A stretch of 64,000 nucleotides of DNA from Cupriavidus laharis (GTDB taxonomy: Bacteria; Pseudomonadota; Gammaproteobacteria; Burkholderiales; Burkholderiaceae). A program made the translations under genes and the position numbers. Where the stretch lies: assembly GCF_914271435.1 (NCBI RefSeq), contig NZ_CAJZAI010000001.1:310001-374000 (forward strand), written 5' to 3'. Positions 49,877 to 58,125 of the stretch are shown here, piece after piece; position 1 is the stretch's first letter, and each line of letters starts with the position of its first letter. The notes under the pieces were generated by a model. It was not told the origin of the DNA and did not search any database. It saw only the letters and a program-made list of their open reading frames with translations.

Positions 49877-50344
49877 TGCCCGAGGCCACGCGGGTGCGGA
49901 TCGGGATCGGATTCTCTGATCCGCGGCCCGAACCCTATGCTCTCCAAAGGGCAAGCGCGCCAATGTTCAGGGCCATCGAAACAACGATGCAGGGAAGGGA
50001 ATGGCGGAAGCGGTGAGATTCGGCGTCTGAAGTAAAAAGTCGTTCTAACTCAAGGAGTTTCAACGATGCTCGAAACGCTCTGTGTACCAGCCATGTGGAC
50101 CAGGAATTGTACCACTACAGCAGCCCCGGAACTTGCTTCATCTTTGGTCAACCGAGACAGCTGTCAGGCTCTGCGGCCAGGTGCTGGAAGGTCTGACACT
50201 GTAGCTGCCCACCTTGGCCAGCAAAGCCTGTACGTTGGGAGCATCTACCCGCAACTGCGAAAAATTCCTTCCGACCAAGACGAACTTGGTCTGAGGGAAG
50301 TGGTCTGCCGCCGGGCTCCGTCACTTAGCCCGCACAGCCTGTGT
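49877..50344. other. gene-poor stretch at the edge of the accessory island, with a possible truncated frame at 50066
   Basis: This spacer marks the change from G/C-rich chromosome genes to accessory DNA. A strong AAGGAG lies eight bases before ATG 50066. The frame runs to 50434 (122 residues) and overlaps the end of the opposing NYN gene by 90 bases. Its composition (many Cys, Ser, Leu) shows no family. It may be the 5' end of a gene cut when the island arrived, or chance. Confidence 0.35.
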
Positions 50345-51163
50345 TTATCTCGGCTTCAGGTAGAGCTGCTTCTGCTCACGGCCTGGCACAGTCCGCTCAT
50401 CAGTCATGAATATGTCCTGCCGCGACTTAACTAGGTCGGACAGCTTCTTGAAACCATACACGCGGGAATCAAAGTCGGGCTGCAGCTTTGTGAGGTAGCT
50501 ACCGAACGTACCCAGATGCGCCCACCCACTTTCGTCGGATGATTGTTCCAGCGCCGAAAGCATGAACTTCCGCGGGAGCTGCGGCTTCTCTGGTGTCGCG
50601 GCGGTTGTCACCCGGATTGTCGTACCGGAGGCTGCGGCGACCCCAGCCGCTTCGGTCTTTGGGTCGGATACTTTTTCAGGTTCCGGCTGTGTTGGCCGCA
50701 GAACCTCGGTGAGGATGAACTTGTGGCACGCATTGCGGAACGCGTCCGGCGTCTTATTCTCTCCAAAGCCCATCACAACCAAGCCCTCTTCCCGAAGCCG
50801 GGTTGCGAGGCCCGTAAAGTCACTGTCACTGGTTACCAAGCAGAACCCATCGAAGCGACGAGTGTAGAGCAAGTCCATCGCGTCGATGATGAGAGTGCTA
50901 TCAGTGGCGTTCTTGCCTGTGCTGTAGGCAAACTGCTGCACCGGCTTGATGGCGTACTTGTGAAGCACCTTCTTCCACGATGCGCTGTTGGACGAAGTGA
51001 AGTCGCCGTAGATTCGCTTCACAGTGGCCTCGCCGAACCGGGCGACCTCACCAAGAATCCCCTCGATGACGGCAGCCTGTGCATTGTCCGCGTCGATGAG
51101 GACGGCCAAGCGCAGAGTCGGTTCTTCGGCTTCGATTTTGGCTACAAGTCTTGGGGTTGACAT
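50345..51163 (-). CDS. NYN-domain RNase with C-terminal OST-HTH/LOTUS domain
   Basis: The 272-residue product has an N-terminal NYN (PIN-like) nuclease domain: AVLIDADNAQ (D24 and D26), KNATDSTLIIDAMDLLY (D88, D94) and LVTSDSDFTGLATRLREEG (D113, D115), all acidic residues expected to hold metal. A Pro/Ala/Thr linker at about 165-195 leads to a LOTUS (OST-HTH) domain that ends DERTVPGREQKQLYLKP. NYN-LOTUS proteins of the LabA/DUF88 type are predicted RNA-binding RNases. Its neighbours suggest an accessory role, perhaps defence, but this is a guess. Confidence 0.85.
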   Translation of the reverse strand: MSTPRLVAKIEAEEPTLRLAVLIDADNAQAAVIEGILGEVARFGEATVKRIYGDFTSSNSASWKKVLHKYAIKPVQQFAYSTGKNATDSTLIIDAMDLLYTRRFDGFCLVTSDSDFTGLATRLREEGLVVMGFGENKTPDAFRNACHKFILTEVLRPTQPEPEKVSDPKTEAAGVAAASGTTIRVTTAATPEKPQLPRKFMLSALEQSSDESGWAHLGTFGSYLTKLQPDFDSRVYGFKKLSDLVKSRQDIFMTDERTVPGREQKQLYLKPR

Positions 51164-51417
51164 CGCTCGAGGAAATTGAGATTGGGCTTCCAGAATAACG
51201 CAATTCCCTTGCTCGATGGCCCAACCCGCGTGAAGGAGCGTAGGTGTTCCTGACTCCGTGAACTGGGGGATTTCCTAGTCGGGCAAGCGATGATGCAAGC
51301 GTCAGGCAACCCCCGCTAACCGACTCAGCGACGGCTGCGTAGGCGCTTGATGTGAAAGCCTGCAGGGGAGGCAGGCATCCACTCAAGCGGTCCAAGGCAA
51401 GTCCAGGAAGCGATAAC

Positions 51418-52005
51418 TTACTGGTAGTTCTTAATTTTCGTGAACAGCCAAGTGTTGGCAGGGCGTTTGTCATCCTTGCCGACTTGAACGTCCTTCTTTA
51501 CAAGTTGTACTTTATAAATGGTCTTCAGGCTCGGGCAGCAGTTCGCATCGCTGCTGCTATATTCCAGACCCGTCGCCTGCAACTGCCCATCCTTGATATA
51601 CAAGCTCGTGATGGCACGAGGAGCTCCCACCGTTGCGACAGCTGGTGCTGAGAGCTCAGGGCGAACTCGCAAATCCTCTGCTCGCTGGGCGCCGTCCATA
51701 GACCTATAGTCCATTTCCGCATTCCCGACAACGACCAGATGTGCTGCAGAGGTTCCCGAGCCCCCCGCGCACTGCAAATCCGACTCGACTGCAGCCACGT
51801 AATATGAGTTGAGATTACTTTCGGAATTGGAGCCGGAATCTGTGATTCTAGCGATGTTCCTAGGGCCGACTTTTTCCACAGAGCATCCGAGGGTTCCGAT
51901 ATATCGCTCCGCAAGGGCTTTTGCAACCTTGGAGTTATCTTCGGCCATCGAAGTGTGCGAGAACGCTGCTGTCATAATGCCAACTGCCAGCATCTTACTG
52001 TTCAT
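51418..52005 (-). CDS. exported hypothetical protein
   Basis: The 195-residue product starts with a Sec signal peptide cleaved near SMA-ED (residue 21), and GGGAG precedes the ATG on the minus strand. The mature part has four Cys (including the CC of ANCCPS), which could form disulfides. Codon choice has more A/T than the core genes. No family is recognised. Confidence 0.6.
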   Translation of the reverse strand: MNSKMLAVGIMTAAFSHTSMAEDNSKVAKALAERYIGTLGCSVEKVGPRNIARITDSGSNSESNLNSYYVAAVESDLQCAGGSGTSAAHLVVVGNAEMDYRSMDGAQRAEDLRVRPELSAPAVATVGAPRAITSLYIKDGQLQATGLEYSSSDANCCPSLKTIYKVQLVKKDVQVGKDDKRPANTWLFTKIKNYQ

Positions 52006-52465
52006 TATTACTCCCGATTTATATATTTTCTATTTCACGCAGCCAAGAAGCTTATCAACCCATCCATCAAAATCAAAAATGCAGCGAAGAAATATTATGG
52101 GAAGTCTGACCTCTTAGCAAGAGCCAAACACCCGCCACAGGAGGCGCATTCCGCTGCATTCAGAAGACGATGGGTCGCTGGAAAGGCGTCAAAAACGCGA
52201 GTTGCAATGCTATAGGTCCACGCCGACCGGGGAAGGCGGCCTCATTTCCTCCTCGATTATCGGAGAGCTGAGCTGGAAGATGCTCCGGCCATGCGTTCCG
52301 CAGTGGTGTCATCGTGAGCGCCGCACCTGCCATTGCGCATGCACAGCACTCGGACCTGGATGCCTAACTAAGGCCCGCGCCGCCACGACGAAAATCATCC
52401 TGACTCGCCGAGGCTATACGTCAGTGCAGGAGGCATTCCTGCGCAAGGACATAGGAGAAGGTGAG
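52006..52465. other. A/T-rich gene-free stretch
   Basis: From 52006 to about 52110 the DNA is clearly A/T-rich compared with the rest of the window, typical of acquired DNA. Beyond that, an open frame runs into the next gene but has Cys/Arg-rich non-coding composition. No repeats or integrase remnants were seen. Confidence 0.5.
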
Positions 52466-52882
52466 GTGCAAACAACCGAGATGCTTTATTGCCCGATAAC
52501 GGGCACGCGCGGCCCGGTGCCAAATACCGCTGCAGCATGGCGTGAGCGGCATCGACACACGGTCTGGGAATTCAATCCGTGGACCGGCCAGAAGCGTTCG
52601 CTGTGTGACATCGAGCAGGACCCGGATGGGCGGCTGCTGCTTCCGCCTGGCGAGGTACCAACGGCAGAGTGGGAGCGCCACGTCCTGCAGCTGATAAGAG
52701 CAGAGGGGGCGCTGGGTCAGTTCAGGCTCAGAGGATGGGAGGGTCGGCTCGACGCGCAGCGGCTCATCGTTCTGCTGCGAAAGGGAGAGCAGTCCTTGGC
52801 CTTCCGGCTGACTGAGCCGAAGGATGAAGAACGTTACTACCAGTTGTTGCGCCTTGAGGTTCTGCGATTCGCACTGCAGTAA
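52466..52882 (+). CDS. hypothetical protein (138 aa)
   Basis: GTG 52466 is chosen because AGGAG lies eight bases upstream; ATG 52481 is a second option. The product has LYCPITGTRGPVPNTAA, WEFNPWTGQKRSLCDIEQD with paired Cys, and an amphipathic C-terminal half (LDAQRLIVLLRKGEQSLAFR). No family is known to me. It is followed at once by a good terminator, so it is not part of the BREX transcript. Confidence 0.6.
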   Translation: MQTTEMLYCPITGTRGPVPNTAAAWRERHRHTVWEFNPWTGQKRSLCDIEQDPDGRLLLPPGEVPTAEWERHVLQLIRAEGALGQFRLRGWEGRLDAQRLIVLLRKGEQSLAFRLTEPKDEERYYQLLRLEVLRFALQ

Positions 52883-52887
52883 CTCAC

Positions 52888-52910
52888 ACCCGCCTTGTGC
52901 GGGTTTTTTT
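52888..52910 (+). terminator. Rho-independent terminator upstream of the BREX operon
   Basis: ACCCGC (52888-52893) pairs with GCGGGT (52899-52904) around a five-base loop and is followed by T7. It insulates the BREX operon from the upstream gene. Confidence 0.9.
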
Positions 52911-52959
52911 CTCGTCTGCCAAGTGCCGATGCCGTGACCCCATGATAAGATGGCGAATT

Positions 52960-52988
52960 GCTAGCGTTCTGCTAGCGTTCTGCTAGCG
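52960..52988. repeat. three tandem 11-bp direct repeats; probable operator
   Basis: GCTAGCGTTCT occurs at 52960-52970 and 52971-52981, and a third, partial copy GCTAGCG at 52982-52988. Each copy contains the palindrome GCTAGC, and the centres are 11 bases apart, about one helix turn. The third copy reaches the purine-rich stretch ahead of ATG 52999. This is what one expects of a site for cooperative binding of ribbon-helix-helix dimers. Confidence 0.8.
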
Positions 52989-52998
52989 GAAAAGCGCA

Positions 52999-53211
52999 AT
53001 GGCCGTTGTCAAATCTCAAGTGGTCAGTGTCAGGGTGGAGCCGCACATCAAGGCGGCGCTACAGTCGGCCGCCGAGCGGGAGATGCGTAGCCTGGCAAAC
53101 ATGGTTGAAGTCATGGTGGTGGCCTATTGCCGCATGCAGGGCTACCCGCTGGACGGGGTTCCCGACGACGCCCTACCGAACACGATGGCGAGAGAGTCGC
53201 ACCGTGACTGA
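52999..53211 (+). CDS. ribbon-helix-helix (Arc/CopG-type) regulator leading the BREX operon
   Basis: The 70-residue product has a beta strand at about 8-13 (VVSVRV), a helix from 15 to 28 and, after the turn RSLANM, a second helix from 33 to 45 (VEVMVVAYC). This is the ribbon-helix-helix fold of Arc, CopG and antitoxin repressors, which dimerise and insert the strand into DNA. The direct repeats just upstream are its probable target, making it an autorepressor. Its stop overlaps the brxA GTG by eight bases, so the two are cotranscribed and coupled. BREX loci more often carry the WYL regulator BrxR. Confidence 0.8.
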   Translation: MAVVKSQVVSVRVEPHIKAALQSAAEREMRSLANMVEVMVVAYCRMQGYPLDGVPDDALPNTMARESHRD

Positions 53212-54004
53212 GTACCACGAGTCTATTCTCTTGAAATTAGGCTTCCGGTTTGGCATTAATGGTCCACATGCTGCTCGGACCATGATGCTGGATGACCTGC
53301 GCCTACTGCTGTCGCACACCCCGCAGCAGGCCACGCGGGCGGACTACGTCGCCGCGGTGGTCGACGACAATGTATTGGGCAAGCCCACTCGCAAGGCGCG
53401 AGAGCTCGCTCTGCGTCACCTTGCGACGCTTTACGCGCTGGACCCCATCAATCCTATTTTTCGTGCACTGCGCCGACTGTGGCCGTTGGAGGAAGGCGCG
53501 CAGCCGCTGCTTGCGCTGGCCGTTGCATTGGCGCGCGACCCGCTGCTGCGTGGCACGCAGTCGTTCGTGCTGTCGCAATCTCCGGGTGCGGCAGTCACAC
53601 GCGAAGCTGTCGAGGACTTTCTCCGCGTCAGTCACCCGGACCGATTCAGCGCTGCATCGCTGAAATCGTTCGCACAGAACATCGCCGGCACCTGGACCGC
53701 CGCCGGCATGCTGAATGGGCGTGTACGCAAGGTGCGAGCCAAGCCTCAGTTGCACCCGGAATCCATCGCGCTGCTGTTGTTCCTGGGCTACCTCGAAGGG
53801 CGCACTGGCCAGCGGCTTTTCTCATCCGAGTGGATGGCCCTGCTGGATGGCTCGCCAGACGAGTTGGAGGTGCTTGCGAGTTCGGCATCTCACCGAGGGC
53901 TGCTCGTTTTTATGAATGCGGGCGGCGTGAAGGAAGTGCGCTTTCCTGGTTACCTCACCCCCGAAGAAGAACAGATTCGTCAGGAGGCTTCGCATGTCGT
54001 CTAA
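53204..54004 (+). CDS. brxA: BREX protein BrxA (DUF1819-like)
   Basis: BrxA is a small DNA-binding protein of BREX phage defence. The 266-residue product starts at GTG 53204, behind a GAGAGAG. It is somewhat longer than the usual 200 or so. The patterns NVLGKPTRKARELALRHLAT, FSAASLKSFAQNIAGTWTAA, then GMLNGR and LLFLGYLEGRTG fit the DUF1819 layout as I recall it, including the winged-helix middle. It lies directly before brxB, with an 11-base overlap. The call rests on pattern and position; a profile search would settle it. Confidence 0.72.
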   Translation: MTEYHESILLKLGFRFGINGPHAARTMMLDDLRLLLSHTPQQATRADYVAAVVDDNVLGKPTRKARELALRHLATLYALDPINPIFRALRRLWPLEEGAQPLLALAVALARDPLLRGTQSFVLSQSPGAAVTREAVEDFLRVSHPDRFSAASLKSFAQNIAGTWTAAGMLNGRVRKVRAKPQLHPESIALLLFLGYLEGRTGQRLFSSEWMALLDGSPDELEVLASSASHRGLLVFMNAGGVKEVRFPGYLTPEEEQIRQEASHVV

Positions 54005-54557
54005 GGTCGCCAAATTGGTGTCTGCCTATCGCCAACACCTCACCGTGCCCTGGCAGGCAGGGCTTGCGGCCATCCAGCGCGTCATCTTCGCGGTCTATGA
54101 CAAGACCGATGAGTTGCGCCTACGCGCCAATGTCGGCGAGTTCGAGCTCGCCACACAGCAAGCTGGCAAGCAATGGCTGCTGTTGGACGTAAGTAACGCC
54201 TTTCCCGAATGGATGGCGGCGCAAGAATACCGCGACGCCTACTTCGAGTCGCCCGAGGACTTGGCGGGCTACCAAACCGGCGAACTCACCGAATTCGTGG
54301 TCGACCTGAATACCAAGCTGAAGACGCGTATCGCCGCCGAAGCGGGGCCCGATACCGTCGTGGCACTGTTGGGGGTCGGCACGCTTTTCGGTCTGGCACG
54401 AGTTTCGTCAGTGGTCGAAGGCATCAAAGAAGCTGTTCAGGGACGGCTTTTGGTGTTCTTCCCTGGTGAGCACCACCCCGAGAACCACACCTATCGTCTG
54501 CTGGATGCTCGCGACGGCTGGAACTACCTCGCGGTACCGCTCCTCGCCCAAGACTGA
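53994..54557 (+). CDS. brxB: BREX protein BrxB (DUF1788-like)
   Basis: The 187-residue product has WLLLDVSNAFPEWMAAQEYR, ESPEDLAGYQTGELTEFVVD, a hydrophobic VVALLGVGTLFGLARVSSVV and a C-terminal RLLVFFPGEHHPENHTYRLL with a likely core RLLDARDGWNYLAVPL. These match DUF1788/BrxB, an essential BREX component of unknown biochemistry. AGGAGG lies six bases before ATG 53994, inside brxA. brxC follows after 34 bases. Confidence 0.88.
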   Translation: MSSKVAKLVSAYRQHLTVPWQAGLAAIQRVIFAVYDKTDELRLRANVGEFELATQQAGKQWLLLDVSNAFPEWMAAQEYRDAYFESPEDLAGYQTGELTEFVVDLNTKLKTRIAAEAGPDTVVALLGVGTLFGLARVSSVVEGIKEAVQGRLLVFFPGEHHPENHTYRLLDARDGWNYLAVPLLAQD

Positions 54558-54591
54558 CAATCTGACACCAAGAACAAGATTAAGGACCGCC

Positions 54592-57500
54592 ATGCTGAAT
54601 AGGGACATTTACAACAAGCCCCCGAAGGAAAACCGCCTCGTTAACAACGGCGTTGCGGAAGTCTCCGAAGACCACTCCGATGCTGCCCAAGCCATCCTGC
54701 GCTACGAGCTTGAGACCTTCGTCTGCGACGGCCAGTACGAGAAAGGTCTGGAGACCATCCTCGACAAATTCCTTCTCAATCTGGACGCGGGTACTGAACA
54801 GCCAGGCGTCTGGATTTCCGGCTTTTACGGTAGCGGTAAGTCGCACTTGGCCAAAATGCTGCGCACGCTCTGGACCGACTACCAGTTCGCAGATGGCGCC
54901 ACTGCCCGCAGCTTAGCCAAGCTGCCCACCGGCGTATTCGAGCATCTGAAGGAACTCAGCACCCAGGGCAAACGCCATGGAGCCTTGCACGCCGCAGCAG
55001 GCAAGCTCGGAGCTGGTGCTGGCGACAAAGTGCGGCTAGCATTGCTCGGCATCGTATTCAAGTCCAAGGGACTACCCGAGCAATACAACCAGGCACAGTT
55101 CGTCTTGTGGATGCAGCGTGAGGGCATTCTGCCCGTAGTGGAAGCCGAACTCCAAGCGGCGGGTCGCTCGCTGGCTCAGGAACTGCCGCACATGTACGTG
55201 TCCAGCCACCTAGCCAAGGCGCTGCTTAAGTCCCGGCCTGACCTTGCCCACACCGAGGCCGATGCCCGCAAGCTGCTCAAGGAGCAGTTTCCCCAAGTCA
55301 CTGATGTCACCAGCGAACAGATGACCACGGCGATTGCCGACGCCCTGGCGGTCGACGGCAAGTTTCCGCTAACTCTGGTTGTCCTGGATGAGGTTCAGCA
55401 ATACATCGGGGCCGATGCCGAGAAGGCTTTCCAAGTGCAGGAGGTCACCGAGACCCTGTCCAAGCACTTCAATGGCAAGCTGCTCTTCGTCGGAACCGGC
55501 CAGTCGGCGCTCTCCGGCATGCCCAATCTGCAGCGGTTGATGGGCCGTTTCCCGGTGCAAGTGATGCTCGGCGATTGGGACGTTGAGAATGTCACTCGCC
55601 AAATAATTCTTGCCAAGAAGCCCACCGCTCAGCCCGAGGTGGAGCACGTTTGGCGGGCAAACCTGGGTGAAATCTCGCGTCACCTGCGCGGCACCAAGCT
55701 CGAGCACGTCACCGACGACGAAGACGTTATGACCTCGGATTACCCGCTGCTGCCGGTACGCCGCCGGTTCTGGGAACGGGTGCTGCGCACCATTGACACC
55801 ACAGGCACCGTGTCGCAGCTGCGCAGCCAATTGCGCGTGGTGCACGAGGCCGTGCTGGACACTGCCGAAGCCCCGCTGGGACATGTGGTCTCAGGCGACT
55901 TCCTCTACGACCAGATTGCCGCGAACCTAGTCTCCACCGCCCAATTGCCTAAGGAGGTGTTCGAAAACGTTCAGCGCTTCGCCGCTGGGAATGCTGACAG
56001 CCAGCTCAAGGCTCGGCTACTCAAGCTCGTCTATCTCATCAACAAGCTGCCTCCCGATGCTGCTCTGGACATCGGCCTTAAGGCCACTGAAGACGCACTG
56101 GCCGACCTGCTGGTGACCGACCTCGCGGCTGGTTCCGCTGAGCTGCGCAAGAAGCTGCCAGCACTGCTGGACGAGCTACAGAACAAGGACCGCCTCATCA
56201 TGGCCTTGGTTGGCGGGAGCGGCACAGAGTACCGACTGCAGACCCGCGAATCCAGTGCCTGGTATGACGAGTTCCGTGCTCAAGAGGCCGAACTGAAGGC
56301 CGCGCCGCAGCGCGTGGAGCAAAAGCGTTCCGACTTGCTGAAAGCTCGCTTCGGTGAGGTGCTGAAGAAAGTACGCGTGGTGCAGGGCAAAGACAACGTT
56401 GAGCGCCGACTCACGCCCACCTACGACGACACCCTGCCCAAGGACAACACCCAGAACCTCTACCTATGGATACAGGACGGCTGGCAGGCGGAGGAGAAGT
56501 CCATTATCGCAGAGGCCCGGGCCAAGGCAGCCGACAACCCAACATTGTTTGCCTTCCTGCCCGCGCAGCACAAGACTGAACTCGCCAATGCTATCGTGGC
56601 CCTGGAAGCCGCGCGCACTACGCTGCAGAAGAAGGGCAGTCCCTCCACCGAAGAAGGTCGCGACGCCCAGCGCTCAATGGAGAGCCGTCAACGCGCCGCG
56701 GAGAAGGAGCTAACTGAGCTGCAGGACCAGCTCTTGGGAAGCGTGCGCGTCTTTCAGGCTGGCGGGCAAGAAGCGCAGGACGGTAACGACCTGGCCGACC
56801 GCATCAACCGCGCCGCCAAAGCTTCTGCTATTCGCTTGTACAACCAGTTCGATGCCGCCGACCACGACCAGTGGAGCAAGGTACTGGACGATGCACGAAA
56901 AGGCAATCTGGAAGCCCTCAAGGCCGTGGGTCACAGCCAGGAGGCTGACAAGCACCCCGTATGCCAAAAGCTGCTCAGCTACGTCGGTCCTGGCAAGAAG
57001 GGCGCGGAGATTCGAGACAACTTCGAGGCCCCGCCCTATGGCTGGCCGCGCGATGCCATTGATGGCGCGCTTTACGCCTTGCTGGCGGCTGGCCACCTCA
57101 AAGCCAACGATGTCACTTCCAAGTCGGTCGATGCCAAGAGCTTGGACCGGGCCAAGCTGACGCAGACGAGCTTTCAGCGGGAGAGCGTTAACATCACTCC
57201 GCCACAGCTCATCAAAATTCGCTCACTGTTCAGCACTGTGGGCGTACCGTGCCAACCTAAGGAAGAGCTGGCCAAGGTGCCTGTGCTGTTGGCCAAGCTA
57301 CGCGAACAGGCAGCCAAGGCTGGCGGCTCTGCACCCGCGCCAGAAACACCCAAGCTGGCGGTCGTTGAATCCATCGAGGGCCAATCAGGGAATGCGCAAC
57401 TGCTGGCGCTTTTTGACGGTTTTGATGAAATCGTTGGCCTGTCCAAGTCCTGGACACAAACAGCGGACGCTATCGCTAAGCGCCTGCCCATCTGGCGACA

Positions 57501-58053
57501 GCTCACTGAGCTGTTGCGCCATGCCAAAGGCCTGGGCCCCTATGCTGCGCTGAAGGCTGAAGTGGATGCAATCGAGACTCAACGGAGTCTACTGGCCGAG
57601 CCCGACCCGGTGCGGCCGCTGTTGGACAAGGTTGTGGACATGCTGCGCCAGGCGCTCAAGGCCAAGCTCGACGCGTTTCAGCAGACCTTCTCGCACCAAC
57701 AGACCCAACTGCAGGCCGATGCCGATTGGGCCAAGCTCACCGACGCTCAACGTACTGAGTTGACCAAGAACCATCATTTGGCCACGCCGATTGCGGTGGC
57801 ATTGGGTACGCCAGAGCAATTGCAGGATGCGCTCGACGAGTGTGACCTCGAGCACTGGGTGGCAAAGACGCAGGCCCTCTCCAATCGCTTCGAGGCGGCC
57901 CGCCATGCAGCTGTGCAATTGCTCAAGCCGAACGTTGTGCATGTGACCGTCCCACGCCGGACCCTGAACGATGAGGCAGAACTGGCGGCCTGGCTGGCGG
58001 AAGTGGAGGCCTTGTTGACTGCGAAGCTCAAACTGGGGCCGGTGGCTCTCTGA
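54592..58053 (+). CDS. brxC: BREX P-loop ATPase BrxC
   Basis: BrxC (PglY) is the large AAA-like ATPase of BREX, needed for both host methylation and phage exclusion. The 1153-residue product starts MLNRDIYNKPPKENRLVNNG. Walker A GFYGSGKS is at residues 77-84 (K83) and Walker B VVLDEVQQY has D266 and E267. FVGTGQSAL and LMGRFPVQVMLG follow as sensor segments. The middle (about 620-780) is rich in Glu, Lys and Ala and probably coiled-coil. Length is typical. AAGGA precedes the ATG by six bases. Confidence 0.92.
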   Translation: MLNRDIYNKPPKENRLVNNGVAEVSEDHSDAAQAILRYELETFVCDGQYEKGLETILDKFLLNLDAGTEQPGVWISGFYGSGKSHLAKMLRTLWTDYQFADGATARSLAKLPTGVFEHLKELSTQGKRHGALHAAAGKLGAGAGDKVRLALLGIVFKSKGLPEQYNQAQFVLWMQREGILPVVEAELQAAGRSLAQELPHMYVSSHLAKALLKSRPDLAHTEADARKLLKEQFPQVTDVTSEQMTTAIADALAVDGKFPLTLVVLDEVQQYIGADAEKAFQVQEVTETLSKHFNGKLLFVGTGQSALSGMPNLQRLMGRFPVQVMLGDWDVENVTRQIILAKKPTAQPEVEHVWRANLGEISRHLRGTKLEHVTDDEDVMTSDYPLLPVRRRFWERVLRTIDTTGTVSQLRSQLRVVHEAVLDTAEAPLGHVVSGDFLYDQIAANLVSTAQLPKEVFENVQRFAAGNADSQLKARLLKLVYLINKLPPDAALDIGLKATEDALADLLVTDLAAGSAELRKKLPALLDELQNKDRLIMALVGGSGTEYRLQTRESSAWYDEFRAQEAELKAAPQRVEQKRSDLLKARFGEVLKKVRVVQGKDNVERRLTPTYDDTLPKDNTQNLYLWIQDGWQAEEKSIIAEARAKAADNPTLFAFLPAQHKTELANAIVALEAARTTLQKKGSPSTEEGRDAQRSMESRQRAAEKELTELQDQLLGSVRVFQAGGQEAQDGNDLADRINRAAKASAIRLYNQFDAADHDQWSKVLDDARKGNLEALKAVGHSQEADKHPVCQKLLSYVGPGKKGAEIRDNFEAPPYGWPRDAIDGALYALLAAGHLKANDVTSKSVDAKSLDRAKLTQTSFQRESVNITPPQLIKIRSLFSTVGVPCQPKEELAKVPVLLAKLREQAAKAGGSAPAPETPKLAVVESIEGQSGNAQLLALFDGFDEIVGLSKSWTQTADAIAKRLPIWRQLTELLRHAKGLGPYAALKAEVDAIETQRSLLAEPDPVRPLLDKVVDMLRQALKAKLDAFQQTFSHQQTQLQADADWAKLTDAQRTELTKNHHLATPIAVALGTPEQLQDALDECDLEHWVAKTQALSNRFEAARHAAVQLLKPNVVHVTVPRRTLNDEAELAAWLAEVEALLTAKLKLGPVAL

Positions 58054-58125
58054 GACCCATAGAACAGAAGGACGGGGTAACTGTTGCTCGGAACCCGCGT
58101 CACGTCGCAAATAAGACATAGACAT

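Noticed and set aside
52202..52465. N-terminal extension of the 138-residue hypothetical gene
   Set aside because: Cys/Arg-rich and unlike coding sequence; a good ribosome binding site marks the later GTG.
52960..52988. Repeats as a CRISPR array
   Set aside because: Units are 11 bases, directly adjacent and without spacers; an operator is more fitting.
49877..53000. Integrase, tRNA or direct-repeat attachment site at the island edge
   Set aside because: Looked for one to explain the island; none was visible in the window.
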